Positions 19,525 through 29,576 of a stretch of DNA of 64,000 bases are shown in pieces. A program made the translations under genes and the position numbers. The notes beneath the pieces were generated by a model. The model ran no database searches, was not told the origin of the DNA, and was given only the letters and a program-made list of their open reading frames with translations. Location of the stretch: contig NZ_JBFHJW010000013.1 in assembly GCF_041595635.1 (NCBI RefSeq), forward strand, positions 16,037 to 80,036, in the 5' to 3' direction. Every line of letters starts with the position of its first letter. Positions within the stretch are counted from its first letter, which is position 1. The stretch comes from Labilibaculum sp041595635 (GTDB lineage: Bacteria > Bacteroidota > Bacteroidia > Bacteroidales > Marinifilaceae).

Positions 19525-20538
19525 ATGGCCGTATTACGTAAAAATTATTCTTTAAAAGAACACAACACCTTTGGTATAGAAGCAAATGCCAAGTATTTTT
19601 TTGAATTCGACACCCTTGAAGAAATTCATGATTTTCTTTCTAAGAATGACATCGTATCCATTCAATATTTAATTACTGGTGGTGGAAGCAATCTACTATT
19701 TACGGAAGATTTTAATGGACTAATTATCCATCCTAATATTCTGGGAATTAAAATTTTGGAAGAAGACGACGAATCGGTATTGGTGCAAGTGGGTGCCAAC
19801 GAAGTTTGGGACGATTTTGTGGCCTGGACTGTTTCAAAAGGTTTAGCTGGCATCGAAAATCTATCTCTCATTCCTGGTGTTGTAGGTGCCACTCCCATTC
19901 AAAACATTGGAGCCTATGGAGTAGAAGTAAAAGAAGTAATTGAAAGCGTAGAAGCCATTTGTGTAGAGACCAATAAAGAGGTGACTTTTAGTAATGCAAA
20001 TTGCGAATTCGACTACCGAAACAGCGTATTTAAAAACGAATACAAAAATCAGTTCATCATTACTCAGGTAAATTTCCGATTTCTAAAAAATAAAGCATTT
20101 AAAGTGCACTATGGAACCATTGCTAAGGAATTGGAAAACTACACCGAAGTAAATTTGAAAAACATTCGCGAAGTCATCATCAAAATCCGCGAAAGCAAAC
20201 TGCCCGACCCAAAACAATTGGGCAATGCAGGTAGCTTTTTCAAAAATCCGATTGTGAACAAAACGCAAGCCGATGTCTTGCAAGAAAAACACCCCAATAT
20301 GCCCATTTATGAGCTAAACGAAATGCAGAGTAAACTGGCCGCTGGTTGGTTAATAGAACAATGCGGATGGAAAGGAAAGCGCATTGGAGATGCCGGAGTA
20401 CACAAAGATCAGGCTCTGGTGATTGTGAATTATGGCGCCGCAAAAGGATCGGACATTCTGCACTTGGCCAACGACATTCGAAAATCGGTACTCTACAAAT
20501 TTGGCGTTAAATTAGAACTGGAAGTGAACGCTATTTAA
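19525..20538 (+). CDS. murB: UDP-N-acetylenolpyruvoylglucosamine reductase
   Basis: 337 residues. FAD-binding signature ITGGGSNLLFTEDF, GIENLSLIPGVVGATPIQNI, and the proton-donor Ser in GNAGSFFKNP; a C-terminal Glu lies in LELEV. Reduces enolpyruvyl-UDP-GlcNAc to UDP-MurNAc, the second committed step of peptidoglycan synthesis. The length and the extended C-terminal half match the type I (E. coli-like) enzyme. Confidence 0.95.
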   Translation: MAVLRKNYSLKEHNTFGIEANAKYFFEFDTLEEIHDFLSKNDIVSIQYLITGGGSNLLFTEDFNGLIIHPNILGIKILEEDDESVLVQVGANEVWDDFVAWTVSKGLAGIENLSLIPGVVGATPIQNIGAYGVEVKEVIESVEAICVETNKEVTFSNANCEFDYRNSVFKNEYKNQFIITQVNFRFLKNKAFKVHYGTIAKELENYTEVNLKNIREVIIKIRESKLPDPKQLGNAGSFFKNPIVNKTQADVLQEKHPNMPIYELNEMQSKLAAGWLIEQCGWKGKRIGDAGVHKDQALVIVNYGAAKGSDILHLANDIRKSVLYKFGVKLELEVNAI

Positions 20539-20699
20539 ACGGTGATTGCACAGAAGTCTTTTATTCACAATAATACTCGGGGAATAATATCAATAAATTT
20601 CGATCGTAAAATAATATTAACTCACAAAGCACAAAAACGAGAGAAACATTTAAGCGAAAAGTCCACCCGAAGAAAACATCCAAAATGAAGAAAAAAACA

Positions 20700-21629
20700 T
20701 TAGACTCTCTTTAATCGTTGGGAAGTTATTTTATGAAAAAACATTCTGTATTTGGGTTTCTTACTGCCTTGCACAACAATAAGCACCGAAGTTAGTATCA
20801 GTGAAATAGCCAAAATGCTTTTTAAGTCCAGTACTTCGTTAAATACAAAGGCACCTACCATAACCCCAGTAAGAGGTTCTAAAGTTGATAAAAGAGAAGC
20901 ATTTCCTGGACCAATGTATTTCATGCCTAAGTAAAACAATACTGCAGCCAAAAAAGTAGACCAAAAGCTTAAATTTAGAATATAGAATAAAGCCTTTCCA
21001 CTCAGGCTAGTAATAATTCCGTCAGCGAATAAGCATTTTCCAAAAAATAGAAGTGCAGTAATACCAAAAACCCAGAAAACAACAACAAAAGGTGAAATTT
21101 TCTTCAATTCAGCATTGGCCAAACTCAGTATATAAAGTGCGTAAAAAAATCCAGATACTAAGGCCCATAAAACACCCGTAAGATTAATTGTCAGTCCGCT
21201 ACCTACCGACAGCATCGCAATTCCCAAAAAGGATAAAATAAGAGCGATAATTTTCTTTGGAGTAAGTTTCTCCTTATAGATGATACCAGCCAAAACCAAA
21301 GTAATGATTGGGTACACAAAATGAAGGGTAGATGCTAATCCAGAAGAGATATATTTATAGGATAAAAAAAGTGTGTAGGTAGTCATCATAGTACCTACAA
21401 ATGCAGCCATTAGTAGTAGCAATAATTGTTTTTTATTAATTCTTACACTTATTTTTTTGTACACACAAAACAAGCCAATTAAAACAAAGGCGAAACTATA
21501 TCTGTACAGTAACAAATTATTAATATCAAACCCCTCGGCATAGGTTTTAATGGCAAAAAAAGGCAGTAAGCCAAAAAATATTGCTGACAAAAGAACCATT
21601 AAGGTTCCTTTTTTATGTGCTCCAATCAT
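20700..21629 (-). CDS. EamA/DMT-family transporter
   Basis: About 309 residues with ten membrane helices in two five-helix EamA repeats (GTLMVLLSAIFFGLLPFFAI opens the first; GVLWALVSGFFYALYILSL opens the second). Members export amino acids or other metabolites, or import nucleotide sugars; the substrate is not readable here. The frame opens with TTG at 21638, but ATG at 21629 (MIGAHKKGT) is more natural. Single gene. Confidence 0.85.
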   Translation of the reverse strand: MIGAHKKGTLMVLLSAIFFGLLPFFAIKTYAEGFDINNLLLYRYSFAFVLIGLFCVYKKISVRINKKQLLLLLMAAFVGTMMTTYTLFLSYKYISSGLASTLHFVYPIITLVLAGIIYKEKLTPKKIIALILSFLGIAMLSVGSGLTINLTGVLWALVSGFFYALYILSLANAELKKISPFVVVFWVFGITALLFFGKCLFADGIITSLSGKALFYILNLSFWSTFLAAVLFYLGMKYIGPGNASLLSTLEPLTGVMVGAFVFNEVLDLKSILAISLILTSVLIVVQGSKKPKYRMFFHKITSQRLKRV

Positions 21630-21934
21630 TGCTCTCAATTCTATTTACTACACTGCAATGATAATAATTACTTTGTTACGAAATGTAAGACAGCACCCTT
21701 ATTTTTAAACCGATTTATTTAATCAATTCGAGCTCTTTAGAAAGCTCTATGAGTATCGACTAAGAACCTAAGACGAAATATTAATTTACAGAGAATATCG
21801 ATTCATTATTTGTCCTCTTCTTTAGCTGACAATTCAAAATAAAAGGCAATAGCTTACTACATTTTGAACAATACAAATTACCTCTGGCTAGAAAATTATT
21901 AAAGTACATTTTAACCAGTAAGTTGCTTTGCAAG

Positions 21935-21966
21935 TAAAAAGCCCGAACTTTTATGCTCGGGCTTTG
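21935..21966 (-). terminator. Terminator of the secreted glycosidase gene
   Basis: Stem AAAGCCCGA / TCGGGCTTT with a ten-base loop. On the minus strand it is followed by TTTTTAC. It lies 56 bases past the stop codon at 22022. Confidence 0.8.
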
Positions 21967-22021
21967 TTTATTTTCAACTTTTAAGTCTCTTTTCACGAGA
22001 AAATCACGCTCACAAAAACTT

Positions 22022-23671
22022 TTATTTCCTTCCAACTTCCTTGGCCCAATCACCTCTGTATATTATTTTTTGATCATGAATTCTAAAAATAAACTTGCCA
22101 TACTGAACTAAAACTCCAGCCGAAGCATTCACAACCCAGCAATTATCCGGAATAGTAAAAAAGTTTTCCGATGTAATTGTCTTTTTATCCAATTGATCGG
22201 CAATAGAAACTGATTGCTGTTCGCCTATGGACCATCCTAAATGAGTATTATAGCTCACCTTAAGGTCACCAATCAATTTAAAATTCTCATTGGTCTCAAT
22301 TTTTGTTTTAATACTAGCGATTTTTCCATCATTTAAATCGCTATCAGGCGTCACTTCAATGCTTAACTTAGGTAATTCAATAGCGCTGTCAGAAGCCAAA
22401 ATAAAAATGGATTCGTTTTTAATCAATTCATTATCTTTATTGTAAAATTCAAAAGCCAATTCCATATCTTCAAGTCCAGATGGCGCAATGGCCATCTCAT
22501 CGGCAAAATAACCTTCCTTGCTTATCTTTTTACTATAAATTACTTTATCGAGGTATTTTACAAGAACTTTTTTCACTTCCTTAGTATTGTAAAGTTCCAA
22601 AGGAATTTTGCTGCTGCTGTGTATCGACTTGTTTTTAGGACTAATAATCAATCCTTTCATGTAATCACACATAGCAAACCAAACCGGACGAGGAGAACCA
22701 TATTTGTCATTTGCATCCTTATAACCCCAGAAACCAAACCATTCTTCTGGTTGATTTGCATTGTGAATATCTTCATCTCCACCTTTCCACCAACCATCAG
22801 CATAATAAAATGGGCACATACCCACAGCACCAGCATCAATAAGGTCACGATAATTCGCGATCAACCCATCGCTTTGTTGTTGTAAAGTATTCGAACCATA
22901 AAGACCATTGCCACCATCAGGAGAAACTGAATAACCAAATTCAGTAGTAATAAAAGGTTTATCCAACCCATTTAATTCATTCAAACCCTTAATGTAATCT
23001 TTAAAGCCCATTGTTGCTGTCTGCCCCTCGTTATGATCATAACAATTATAGGCATACACATCAAAAATACTTTCATCCATATAATCACTAATCATGGCAT
23101 TAGCCGAAAGTGTTACCGGTATTCCTGGATGTTCTTTATGAATCAAATCAATCAGATTTTGCATTAAATCAACAAATGCCTTGCCTGTTACGCTATGAAT
23201 GTGATCTGTTTTTGGCTCATTAATCACGAGGTAAGTAATAATACAATCGTATCTATTTGAGTAAGCTAACACTCTTTTTAATTCTATTTCGGTCTGTTTA
23301 ATAAATTCCGGATCGCCATAATCTGCCTCGGGATGCACTTCTAAACCCATAATCAGCTTCAGTCCCGATGCCTGCACTAATTTCAATTGCGCCTCAGAAT
23401 ACTGACTCCAAGTACGAATGGTATTGTAGCCACCCTCTTTGATTTTTTTCAGATCGAATTTCATCAAATCCAATTCATCTTTTCTTACATCTTCATAAGG
23501 ACTTTGCCCTGGACGAGCACCAATTTCGTAGCCTATCGCTTTAATAAAAAACTTCTCTCCATTTAAGGTATACCAATTGTCTTTTAATTCTATTTTTGTT
23601 TTTAACTGTGAATAACCAGAGATGTTTAGAACAAAAACCAGGCCGATTAATAATACTAAATTTCGTTTCAT
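22022..23671 (-). CDS. Secreted clan GH-A glycoside hydrolase
   Basis: 549 residues with a Sec signal peptide (residues 1-21). A TIM-barrel of clan GH-A type spans about 25-330, with the acid/base Glu near 151 in YLVINEP and the nucleophile Glu near 243 in FITTEFGY. The opening DNWYTLNGEKFFIKAIGYE is that of GH2-like or GH5-like barrels. A beta-sandwich-like C-terminal region (about 340-549) follows. Probably hydrolyses a beta-linked glycan in the periplasm or outside; the exact GH family is unclear to me and there is no SusC/SusD pair next to it. ATG start, own terminator. Confidence 0.72.
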   Translation of the reverse strand: MKRNLVLLIGLVFVLNISGYSQLKTKIELKDNWYTLNGEKFFIKAIGYEIGARPGQSPYEDVRKDELDLMKFDLKKIKEGGYNTIRTWSQYSEAQLKLVQASGLKLIMGLEVHPEADYGDPEFIKQTEIELKRVLAYSNRYDCIITYLVINEPKTDHIHSVTGKAFVDLMQNLIDLIHKEHPGIPVTLSANAMISDYMDESIFDVYAYNCYDHNEGQTATMGFKDYIKGLNELNGLDKPFITTEFGYSVSPDGGNGLYGSNTLQQQSDGLIANYRDLIDAGAVGMCPFYYADGWWKGGDEDIHNANQPEEWFGFWGYKDANDKYGSPRPVWFAMCDYMKGLIISPKNKSIHSSSKIPLELYNTKEVKKVLVKYLDKVIYSKKISKEGYFADEMAIAPSGLEDMELAFEFYNKDNELIKNESIFILASDSAIELPKLSIEVTPDSDLNDGKIASIKTKIETNENFKLIGDLKVSYNTHLGWSIGEQQSVSIADQLDKKTITSENFFTIPDNCWVVNASAGVLVQYGKFIFRIHDQKIIYRGDWAKEVGRK

Positions 23672-24154
23672 ACTTCGTTTTTACAGATATAACTAAACTG
23701 AATTTTTTATGTTTTTTGAATCATGCTATATAAAAAGAGTCGTTTCTTTTTTACTCTTGATCAACAGTATTCCCTCTACTTTTCCTTAAGAACAAAAATT
23801 GTTGCATTTCCTCCAATAAAAATATTCCCGATAGCCATCGAGAATAAAATATTCGCTACGAAATTACAAAAACCAGGCATTCCGAAGAGTTATTCGCACA
23901 AAAAAATTACGCATATTAGGAAAGCTCATATCCCTATAACAGATAGACTAAGTTCCTCTTTGCTGAGTACAAAATTAACGAACTTACTAGCAAACAATTA
24001 CTTAGCATTCGAGAACGAAGCGATACCCTGACAAGGGGTCTTAACGAATAATGAGTAGTAAAAAAAAAAGCCCCCTCGTAGAGAACTCCTCAAAAAAATA
24101 GCACTCTGCTTTAAGCCTTACGCTAACAATAAAAAGGGAATTCTTACTGCCAAC
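23672..24154. other. 483-base intergenic region, no gene seen
   Basis: Lies between mltG and the glycosidase, both on the minus strand. A 102-codon open frame at 23723-24031 has no family resemblance and unnatural composition. No clear terminator or promoter; only a TATATCTG -7-like box about 20 bases before the glycosidase start. Confidence 0.4.
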
Positions 24155-25225
24155 TTATTTCATGATGCCACGTTTATTGAGTGCTCTCTGATATTGACGC
24201 GCATTCTGATTGTGCTCACGCAGAGATTTGGCAAAGATATGATATCCATTGAATTCGGGACTGGCACAAAAATAGTAGAATTTGTGCTTTTCGTAGTTAA
24301 GAACGGCTTCGAGTCCGGAGATGGAGGACTGACGAATGGGTCCGGGAGGCAAACCGCGATATTTGTAGGTATTATAAGGCGAATCGATTTCTTTGTGTTT
24401 GTTTAAAACCCGACGTATGGTAAAATCGCCCAAAGCAAACTTTAGAGTTGGATCAGCATCTAATTTTATTTTCCGATTTAAACGATTCATGTATACACCA
24501 GCCACTCTAGGTTTCTCGTCGTTTTTTATGGTTTCCTCATCGACAATTGAAGCTAAAACACTTACCTCTATTGGTGATAACCCAATGCTTTCGGCTTTTT
24601 TTAATCGATCTGCATTCCAATATTTTGAGTACTCCTTGTACATTCTATCCACAAAATTTTCGGCATCCATATTCCAGTAAACCTGATAGGTATTGGGAAT
24701 GAAAAGCGCCAAGGCCGTATGTGGAAGAAATCCGTATTTTTTTAGTTTCGATTCATCACGCAAAAGCGACAGGATACTCAGCGAATCAGCTTCTATTTGA
24801 CCTGAAATTTTCCCTGCAAACTCTTCGGCTGTGCGTGTATTATTAAAGGTCAACATAAGAGGCGATTGAACACCCGAGCGCAACAAATTGACTAAATCAT
24901 TGTTATTCATGCCATTGCTAACTTGGTAGCGCCCCGAATGAATATGACGAGCAAAATTCTTCTTTTCCATCACCCAAAGCAAACTGGAACGATTCTTTAA
25001 CCAGCCTTGCTCCTCTAGAATTCTCAAAACGTCGTCTTGTTTGGAATCACTCGGCAGATAGAGAAAACTCGTCTCCTCTTCACCCAAATCGATGTTTGCA
25101 GAAAAAACATCCTGATAATAATTGAATAGTATGGATGCTGCAATCACAAACACTAGCATTACTGAAACAAGTAGGAACTTCCACGTTTTTGAAGACATCG
25201 CTTTCAGTCGAAATAGATTGATCAT
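24155..25225 (-). CDS. mltG: Endolytic peptidoglycan transglycosylase MltG
   Basis: 356 residues. One N-terminal membrane anchor (about 15-36), a LysM-like linker domain (about 50-110), and the YceG catalytic domain with ASIVDEETIKNDEKPRVAGV carrying the conserved Glu and KLDADPTLKFALG. Cleaves nascent glycan strands at the inner membrane and so sets their length. ATG start; a second Met at residue 10 is possible. Monocistronic. Confidence 0.92.
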   Translation of the reverse strand: MINLFRLKAMSSKTWKFLLVSVMLVFVIAASILFNYYQDVFSANIDLGEEETSFLYLPSDSKQDDVLRILEEQGWLKNRSSLLWVMEKKNFARHIHSGRYQVSNGMNNNDLVNLLRSGVQSPLMLTFNNTRTAEEFAGKISGQIEADSLSILSLLRDESKLKKYGFLPHTALALFIPNTYQVYWNMDAENFVDRMYKEYSKYWNADRLKKAESIGLSPIEVSVLASIVDEETIKNDEKPRVAGVYMNRLNRKIKLDADPTLKFALGDFTIRRVLNKHKEIDSPYNTYKYRGLPPGPIRQSSISGLEAVLNYEKHKFYYFCASPEFNGYHIFAKSLREHNQNARQYQRALNKRGIMK

Positions 25226-25375
25226 TCGTTTAATTTAAAAATAAATGCATAAGAGTTCTACAAAAATAGAAAATAATACTTTTTAATGAATAGACTTCCT
25301 GAATTTGATGCAAAAACAGAACAAAAATTAACTTGATAAGAGCCAAACGAATCCCGAAGAAGGCTAGTATTTTAC

Positions 25376-25406
25376 TTGGCTGCAAAAAGCAAAAAATCTA
25401 CCTTTG
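25376..25406 (+). promoter_or_regulatory. Promoter of the M14 carboxypeptidase gene
   Basis: TTG (25376-25378), a 20-base spacer, then TACCTTTG (25399-25406), fitting the Bacteroidota consensus. The transcript would start about 20 bases before the ATG. Confidence 0.6.
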
Positions 25407-25432
25407 GGTAACTCTTAAAAAAACAAACACAC

Positions 25433-26560
25433 ATGAATATCTCATCTAATTTTGATAGTGGTAAAATTCAGGTTCTCGATGCCAGTGATCCTCAAAATAT
25501 ACAATTAAGCATCCCTAAGGATACCCATTCGGAGCATTTCCAATGGTTTCACTTTCGTGTGATGGGGGCGCAAAATCAATCCCTTGCAATGCGTATTACG
25601 AATGCAAACCAAGCCTCTTATCCTGAAGGTTATAAAAATTATCAAACCCTAGCCTCTTACGATAGAAAGAATTGGTTTCGAGTTCCTTCAAATTACGATG
25701 GAAAAGAACTTCACATTACGCATTGTCCGGAATACAACTCAGTCTACTACGCTTATTTTGCACCTTACACTTACCAACAACATCTCGATTTAGTTCATCA
25801 GGCACAACTATCTCCCCAATGCAAACTGCAATCCATAGGCAAAACAATAGAAAGTCGCAACATAGACATGTTGGTTATTGGGGAAACTGATGAAAATAAA
25901 AAAAGCATTTGGATCATTGCCCGTCAACACCCCGGCGAGAGCATGTCTGAATGGTTTATGCAGGGAGTTATTGGTCGACTTCTAAATCCGAATGACGCAA
26001 TTTCGAAAGCTCTGTTGAGTAAAGCTGTTTTTTATTTGGTGCCCAACATGAATATCGACGGGAGTATTGCCGGAAATTTACGAGTAAATACCAAAGGCTT
26101 TAATTACAATCGGGAATGGGCCGAGCCTTCAAAGGAAAATAGCCCCGAAGTTTTTCATGTTCGCAACTTAATGGACGAATATGGATGCGATTTAAATTTG
26201 GATATCCATGGCGATGAAACCTTACCTTATAATTTTATTTCGGGCATAGAGGGTATCCCTTCTTTCAACGAAACATTAAAAAAATTAACAGAAAATTTTA
26301 TTCAGTCATGGATTGCTACCTGTCCTGATTTTCAAGACACTTACGGCTATCCTAAAAATGAAGCTGGCAAAGGAAATTTGGCAATTTGCTCGAAACATAT
26401 TGGAGAAAGATTTAAATGTTTATCTTTGACCATAGAAATGCCATTTAAGGATAATAATGATTTACCAGATCCTGATTTTGGATGGTCTCCCGAAAGGAGT
26501 ATTTTGCTAGGAGAATCGGTTCTTCAGCCCATCTATCAAGTGGTAAATCACCTACGATAA
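25433..26560 (+). CDS. M14 zinc carboxypeptidase, cytosolic (Nna1/AGTPBP1-like) type
   Basis: 375 residues with no signal peptide. An N-terminal beta-sandwich (about 1-125) characteristic of the cytosolic carboxypeptidase subfamily is followed by the M14 catalytic domain. Zinc ligands lie in RQHPGESMSEW (His, Glu) and NLDIHGDE (His), the substrate Arg region is GNLRVNTKGFNYNREW, and the catalytic Glu is in LTIEMPF. Bacterial members of this group trim C-terminal residues from peptides; the target is unknown. Single gene with its own promoter and terminator. Confidence 0.88.
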   Translation: MNISSNFDSGKIQVLDASDPQNIQLSIPKDTHSEHFQWFHFRVMGAQNQSLAMRITNANQASYPEGYKNYQTLASYDRKNWFRVPSNYDGKELHITHCPEYNSVYYAYFAPYTYQQHLDLVHQAQLSPQCKLQSIGKTIESRNIDMLVIGETDENKKSIWIIARQHPGESMSEWFMQGVIGRLLNPNDAISKALLSKAVFYLVPNMNIDGSIAGNLRVNTKGFNYNREWAEPSKENSPEVFHVRNLMDEYGCDLNLDIHGDETLPYNFISGIEGIPSFNETLKKLTENFIQSWIATCPDFQDTYGYPKNEAGKGNLAICSKHIGERFKCLSLTIEMPFKDNNDLPDPDFGWSPERSILLGESVLQPIYQVVNHLR

Positions 26561-26914
26561 ACAAAAGCATATACTACTAAGTATATTACTCGAAAGGCCC
26601 ATGCTCAAGCTTCCGTGAACGTGGGTCTTTTTTGTTGGGTAAAATATAAGTAGCAATTTATAAAATTGAATTGATCCCAAAGAGGATTTTAAATACCTCC
26701 GGATATATGATTTGCAAAAGACAAACAATTTTCCATTTTTAAGCTCTATTCTTCCTTCCTCCATGACGCAAAAAAGTCCATGCTTCTTTCGAAACATGAA
26801 CTCCCAACAGGCTTGCTAAGTGCCATTGCGAGCTTAGGAAGAATAGTTTCCTAATGTAGTGCAAAAACCGAAAAGAGATACGTAGCTAGTACACCTCTTA
26901 AACAGCTATGGCAT
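26561..26914. other. 354-base intergenic region
   Basis: Holds the terminator at 26594-26632 after the carboxypeptidase. Beyond it, toward the small membrane gene, I see no gene or structure. Confidence 0.4.
26594..26632 (+). terminator. Terminator after the M14 carboxypeptidase
   Basis: Imperfect stem AAAGGCCCA / TGGGTCTTT (one G-U pair) followed by TTTTTT. Confidence 0.75.
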
Positions 26915-27100
26915 TTAACTTTTGTTATGGGCTTTTAATTTGCCTTGCATATTTTTTGATGATAATATAATTAAAATCCCCAAAAGAATTCCGGTAAAAA
27001 ATAATACTAAAAAAACTTTAGCAAATAGGGTCTTATATAATAATGAAAACCATATAGAGACAAAACCTACGGCTAAAACATACAATAATAAATATATCAT
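26915..27100 (-). CDS. Small membrane protein, 61 residues
   Basis: Begins MIYLLLYVLAVGFVSIWFSL. Two hydrophobic segments (about 2-22 and 27-49) are followed by a basic tail SSKNMQGKLKAHNKS. It starts 12 bases after the end of the damaged gene 27112-27725 on the same strand, so it was probably translated with it. No family recognised. The longer frame up to 27178 is not used because it overlaps the coding remnant upstream. Confidence 0.55.
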   Translation of the reverse strand: MIYLLLYVLAVGFVSIWFSLLYKTLFAKVFLVLFFTGILLGILIILSSKNMQGKLKAHNKS

Positions 27101-27111
27101 AATTATAGTAT

Positions 27112-27725
27112 TTATACACATGCAATCACTACAGCAGAGAAGGCAAATGGAAATGTGATTGTAAAAAGTGCGGCACATCCCAAATCTTCAGTATAACAAG
27201 CTATAACAGAATCTCCAACACAGTCAGTCCAACTTGCATAACTTTTCAATGAAGCAGATTCTTCTCCTTCAACAATATACTCATCCCCTTTTATATGAAG
27301 TTGAATTCCACAATCTACAATAAAGTCATCTACATAGCCAGATTCGTAATGTTATTTGGAATTATAGTTGCCACATTTAACAATTTGTTGTCTTTGTTAA
27401 AATTGTACATCTCAAATTCATTATTATGAAGGATTCTAACGATGGATTTTCGATCTGTGTCTTTATATTTTAGCATAAACAGACTGTCATTATTATTGAC
27501 AGTAGATGATTTTAGCGAACTATTGTCTGCAAATAATTCTGAGAAATCTCCTTGTTCAATGGAGGAAATTCCAAATCCAGCCATTTCAGCATTTGATAGT
27601 GGATTTAGATTATTCTCTTTCGTAATCTTTTCAGAATTATCACTTTTTTCACGACTCATAAATACAGTAATTCCAAACATTACCATTACTACTGCAATAA
27701 TTAATTTACTTTTAAATTTAAACAT
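27112..27725 (-). pseudogene. Frameshifted gene for a small exported Cys-containing protein
   Basis: The intact part (codons from 27725 down to about 27360) gives MFKFKSKLIIAVVMVMFGIT, a signal-like N-terminus, then a polar region that stops at 27330. Right there another frame opens and runs without a stop to 27112, reading HYESGYVDDFIVDCGIQLHI, ASWTDCVGDSVIACYTEDLG and FPFAFSAVVIACV. It has four cysteines and no start codon of its own. Adding one base near 27360 joins both into a 204-residue protein. So a one-base deletion, or a sequencing error, or a programmed shift is the simplest reading. The N-terminal part recalls the short leader peptides (NVEALA-like) of Bacteroidota, but this is weak. 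It lies 200 bases past the subtilase gene on the same strand. Confidence 0.6.
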
Positions 27726-27925
27726 TTTACTGAAATTTTCAGTTGCCTACTTTCTGATTACTACTTTAATTATAGTAGCCGTTTCGGCACTTCCGACCAT
27801 TTTTGAGCACTTATTCTCTAAAACATTATTCTGACCTTCTTTTTTAATTCCGATTAAGTCGGTAGCTTTTGTCATTTTCCCGTTTCGTTCGTCTAATTGC
27901 CCATAACAATTGTAATAAACTTAAT

Positions 27926-29368
27926 TTATTGAACAGCATTTGCCGCATTTACTCTACCATATCCGTAATAAGCATCCTTCCCTGGCTTGCCCAAATCATC
28001 GGCGCTGTTTCTTAAAACAGTCATTACCTGACTTGGAGTAGCATCGGCACCTAGTTTCTCAAAAATTAGAGCCGCTACACCTGCAGCATGAGGCGAAGCC
28101 ATGCTTGTTCCTGCAGAAAATCCCCAACCACTACTAATGGTACTAAAAATCATATCGTAGTAATAATAAGAACCAGGATAATCAAAATCTCCTCCGGGAG
28201 CCGCAAGATCAATTAGAGACTGTCCATAATTAGAATAACTCGCAAACACATCCAAATCTGTTGTTGTATCGTAAGCATAACCATAAGGAGCAGTAGCCGA
28301 CACCGCCATTAGATGATTAAGACTGGCTGGAATAAATACCAAATTACTAGTGTGATTTGCATCTAATCCATCATTAGAAGCTGCAACAATTACCAACGAT
28401 CCCATTTGATAAGCATAAGTAATTGCTTTCTGAGAAGCATTAATAAGGGCGGCAACATCGTTTGCTCCTACTTTCGATAAAGAACCATCAGGTAACTCTA
28501 CATAGAAACCGTTTCTTGGTAAACTTGTTCCCAAACTCATATTAATAACATCGGCTCCATTATTTGCGGCATAAACAACACCTGCATTAATTCCAGAAAA
28601 AGAGCCAGATCCAGTATATTCCGATAAAACTTTAACGGCTACAATTTCTGCTTTTGGGGCCACTCCAATTACTCCGAAGTCACCACTACCATCACTATAG
28701 GAAGGACCATCCGCCGCAGCAATGATACCGGCAACATGTGTTCCATGATTAAAATAAAACCCAGGATCAATATTATAATCTTCATCAGTAACAAAAGAGG
28801 TTGATAAGCTAGTATTCAAGTTTGAAGCTAAGTCAGGATGTTCAGCATCTATTCCACTATCGAGAATAAAGACCCTAACTCCATCACCAGTAAAACCCAG
28901 ATTCCAAGCACCTGGAGCTTCAATAGCCTCCATTCCCCACTGATACCCGTAAAAAGACTCATTAGAACCTATGCTCATTGATACAAACAGTTCCTCGTCG
29001 GTAGTTTCTGGTTGTACCCATTGCAATTGTAGGTCAGGCAAAACATTGCTTACTCCTTTTATTTTTTTTGCTTTTTCCATAAAACCAGATTCATTTGATT
29101 CCACAACATACATTCCGATTTCTGAAAGTTTACGATTAATCTTTCCATTGGCTTCCCCTATTTCAGTCTCCATTTGAGACGTAAAATCATCAGATAAGAC
29201 TAAATAAGCATCAGCCTGGTAGGTTGTACTTTCGCTAGCGGTCAAACTTTGTGTCTTTACTTTGTTTGTCAGTTCTATACTCTGCAAATCCAATTCTTCT
29301 TCAATAGACTCGTTCGAACAGGCACTAACAAATAGTCCTGCCACTAAAAAAATAGCAATTTTTCTCAT
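27926..29368 (-). CDS. Lipoprotein subtilisin-like serine protease (S8)
   Basis: 480 residues. Lipoprotein signal MRKIAIFLVAGLFVSACSNE (Cys 17), an I9-like propeptide (about 45-130), then the S8 domain with catalytic Asp in VFILDSGIDAEHPDL, His in NHGTHVAGIIAA, oxyanion Asn in VAASND and Ser in GTSMASPHAAG. Probably anchored to the envelope and matured by loss of the propeptide; it degrades extracellular or surface proteins. No Por C-terminal sorting domain is present, which fits the lipid anchor. ATG start, single gene. Confidence 0.93.
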   Translation of the reverse strand: MRKIAIFLVAGLFVSACSNESIEEELDLQSIELTNKVKTQSLTASESTTYQADAYLVLSDDFTSQMETEIGEANGKINRKLSEIGMYVVESNESGFMEKAKKIKGVSNVLPDLQLQWVQPETTDEELFVSMSIGSNESFYGYQWGMEAIEAPGAWNLGFTGDGVRVFILDSGIDAEHPDLASNLNTSLSTSFVTDEDYNIDPGFYFNHGTHVAGIIAAADGPSYSDGSGDFGVIGVAPKAEIVAVKVLSEYTGSGSFSGINAGVVYAANNGADVINMSLGTSLPRNGFYVELPDGSLSKVGANDVAALINASQKAITYAYQMGSLVIVAASNDGLDANHTSNLVFIPASLNHLMAVSATAPYGYAYDTTTDLDVFASYSNYGQSLIDLAAPGGDFDYPGSYYYYDMIFSTISSGWGFSAGTSMASPHAAGVAALIFEKLGADATPSQVMTVLRNSADDLGKPGKDAYYGYGRVNAANAVQ

Positions 29369-29576
29369 AGTAATTTATAGTTTAAAGTGTTAGAACTATT
29401 AAATTTAAATCATAAAAGCACCAATGTCAATACTATATCATTCATCAATTTAAGTTATCTCAGTATATATTTAGAATATATTAACCGAACTTAGTAACCA
29501 AACAATCTAATAAATCGCATCGAAATTGCGTTTTCAATTCTAACGGGCTATTTTCAGACCCAAAATAGATTAACAC

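Noticed and set aside
23723..24031. 102-codon open frame between mltG and the glycosidase
   Set aside because: No recognisable domain, signal or neighbour logic; composition is that of translated AT-rich spacer.
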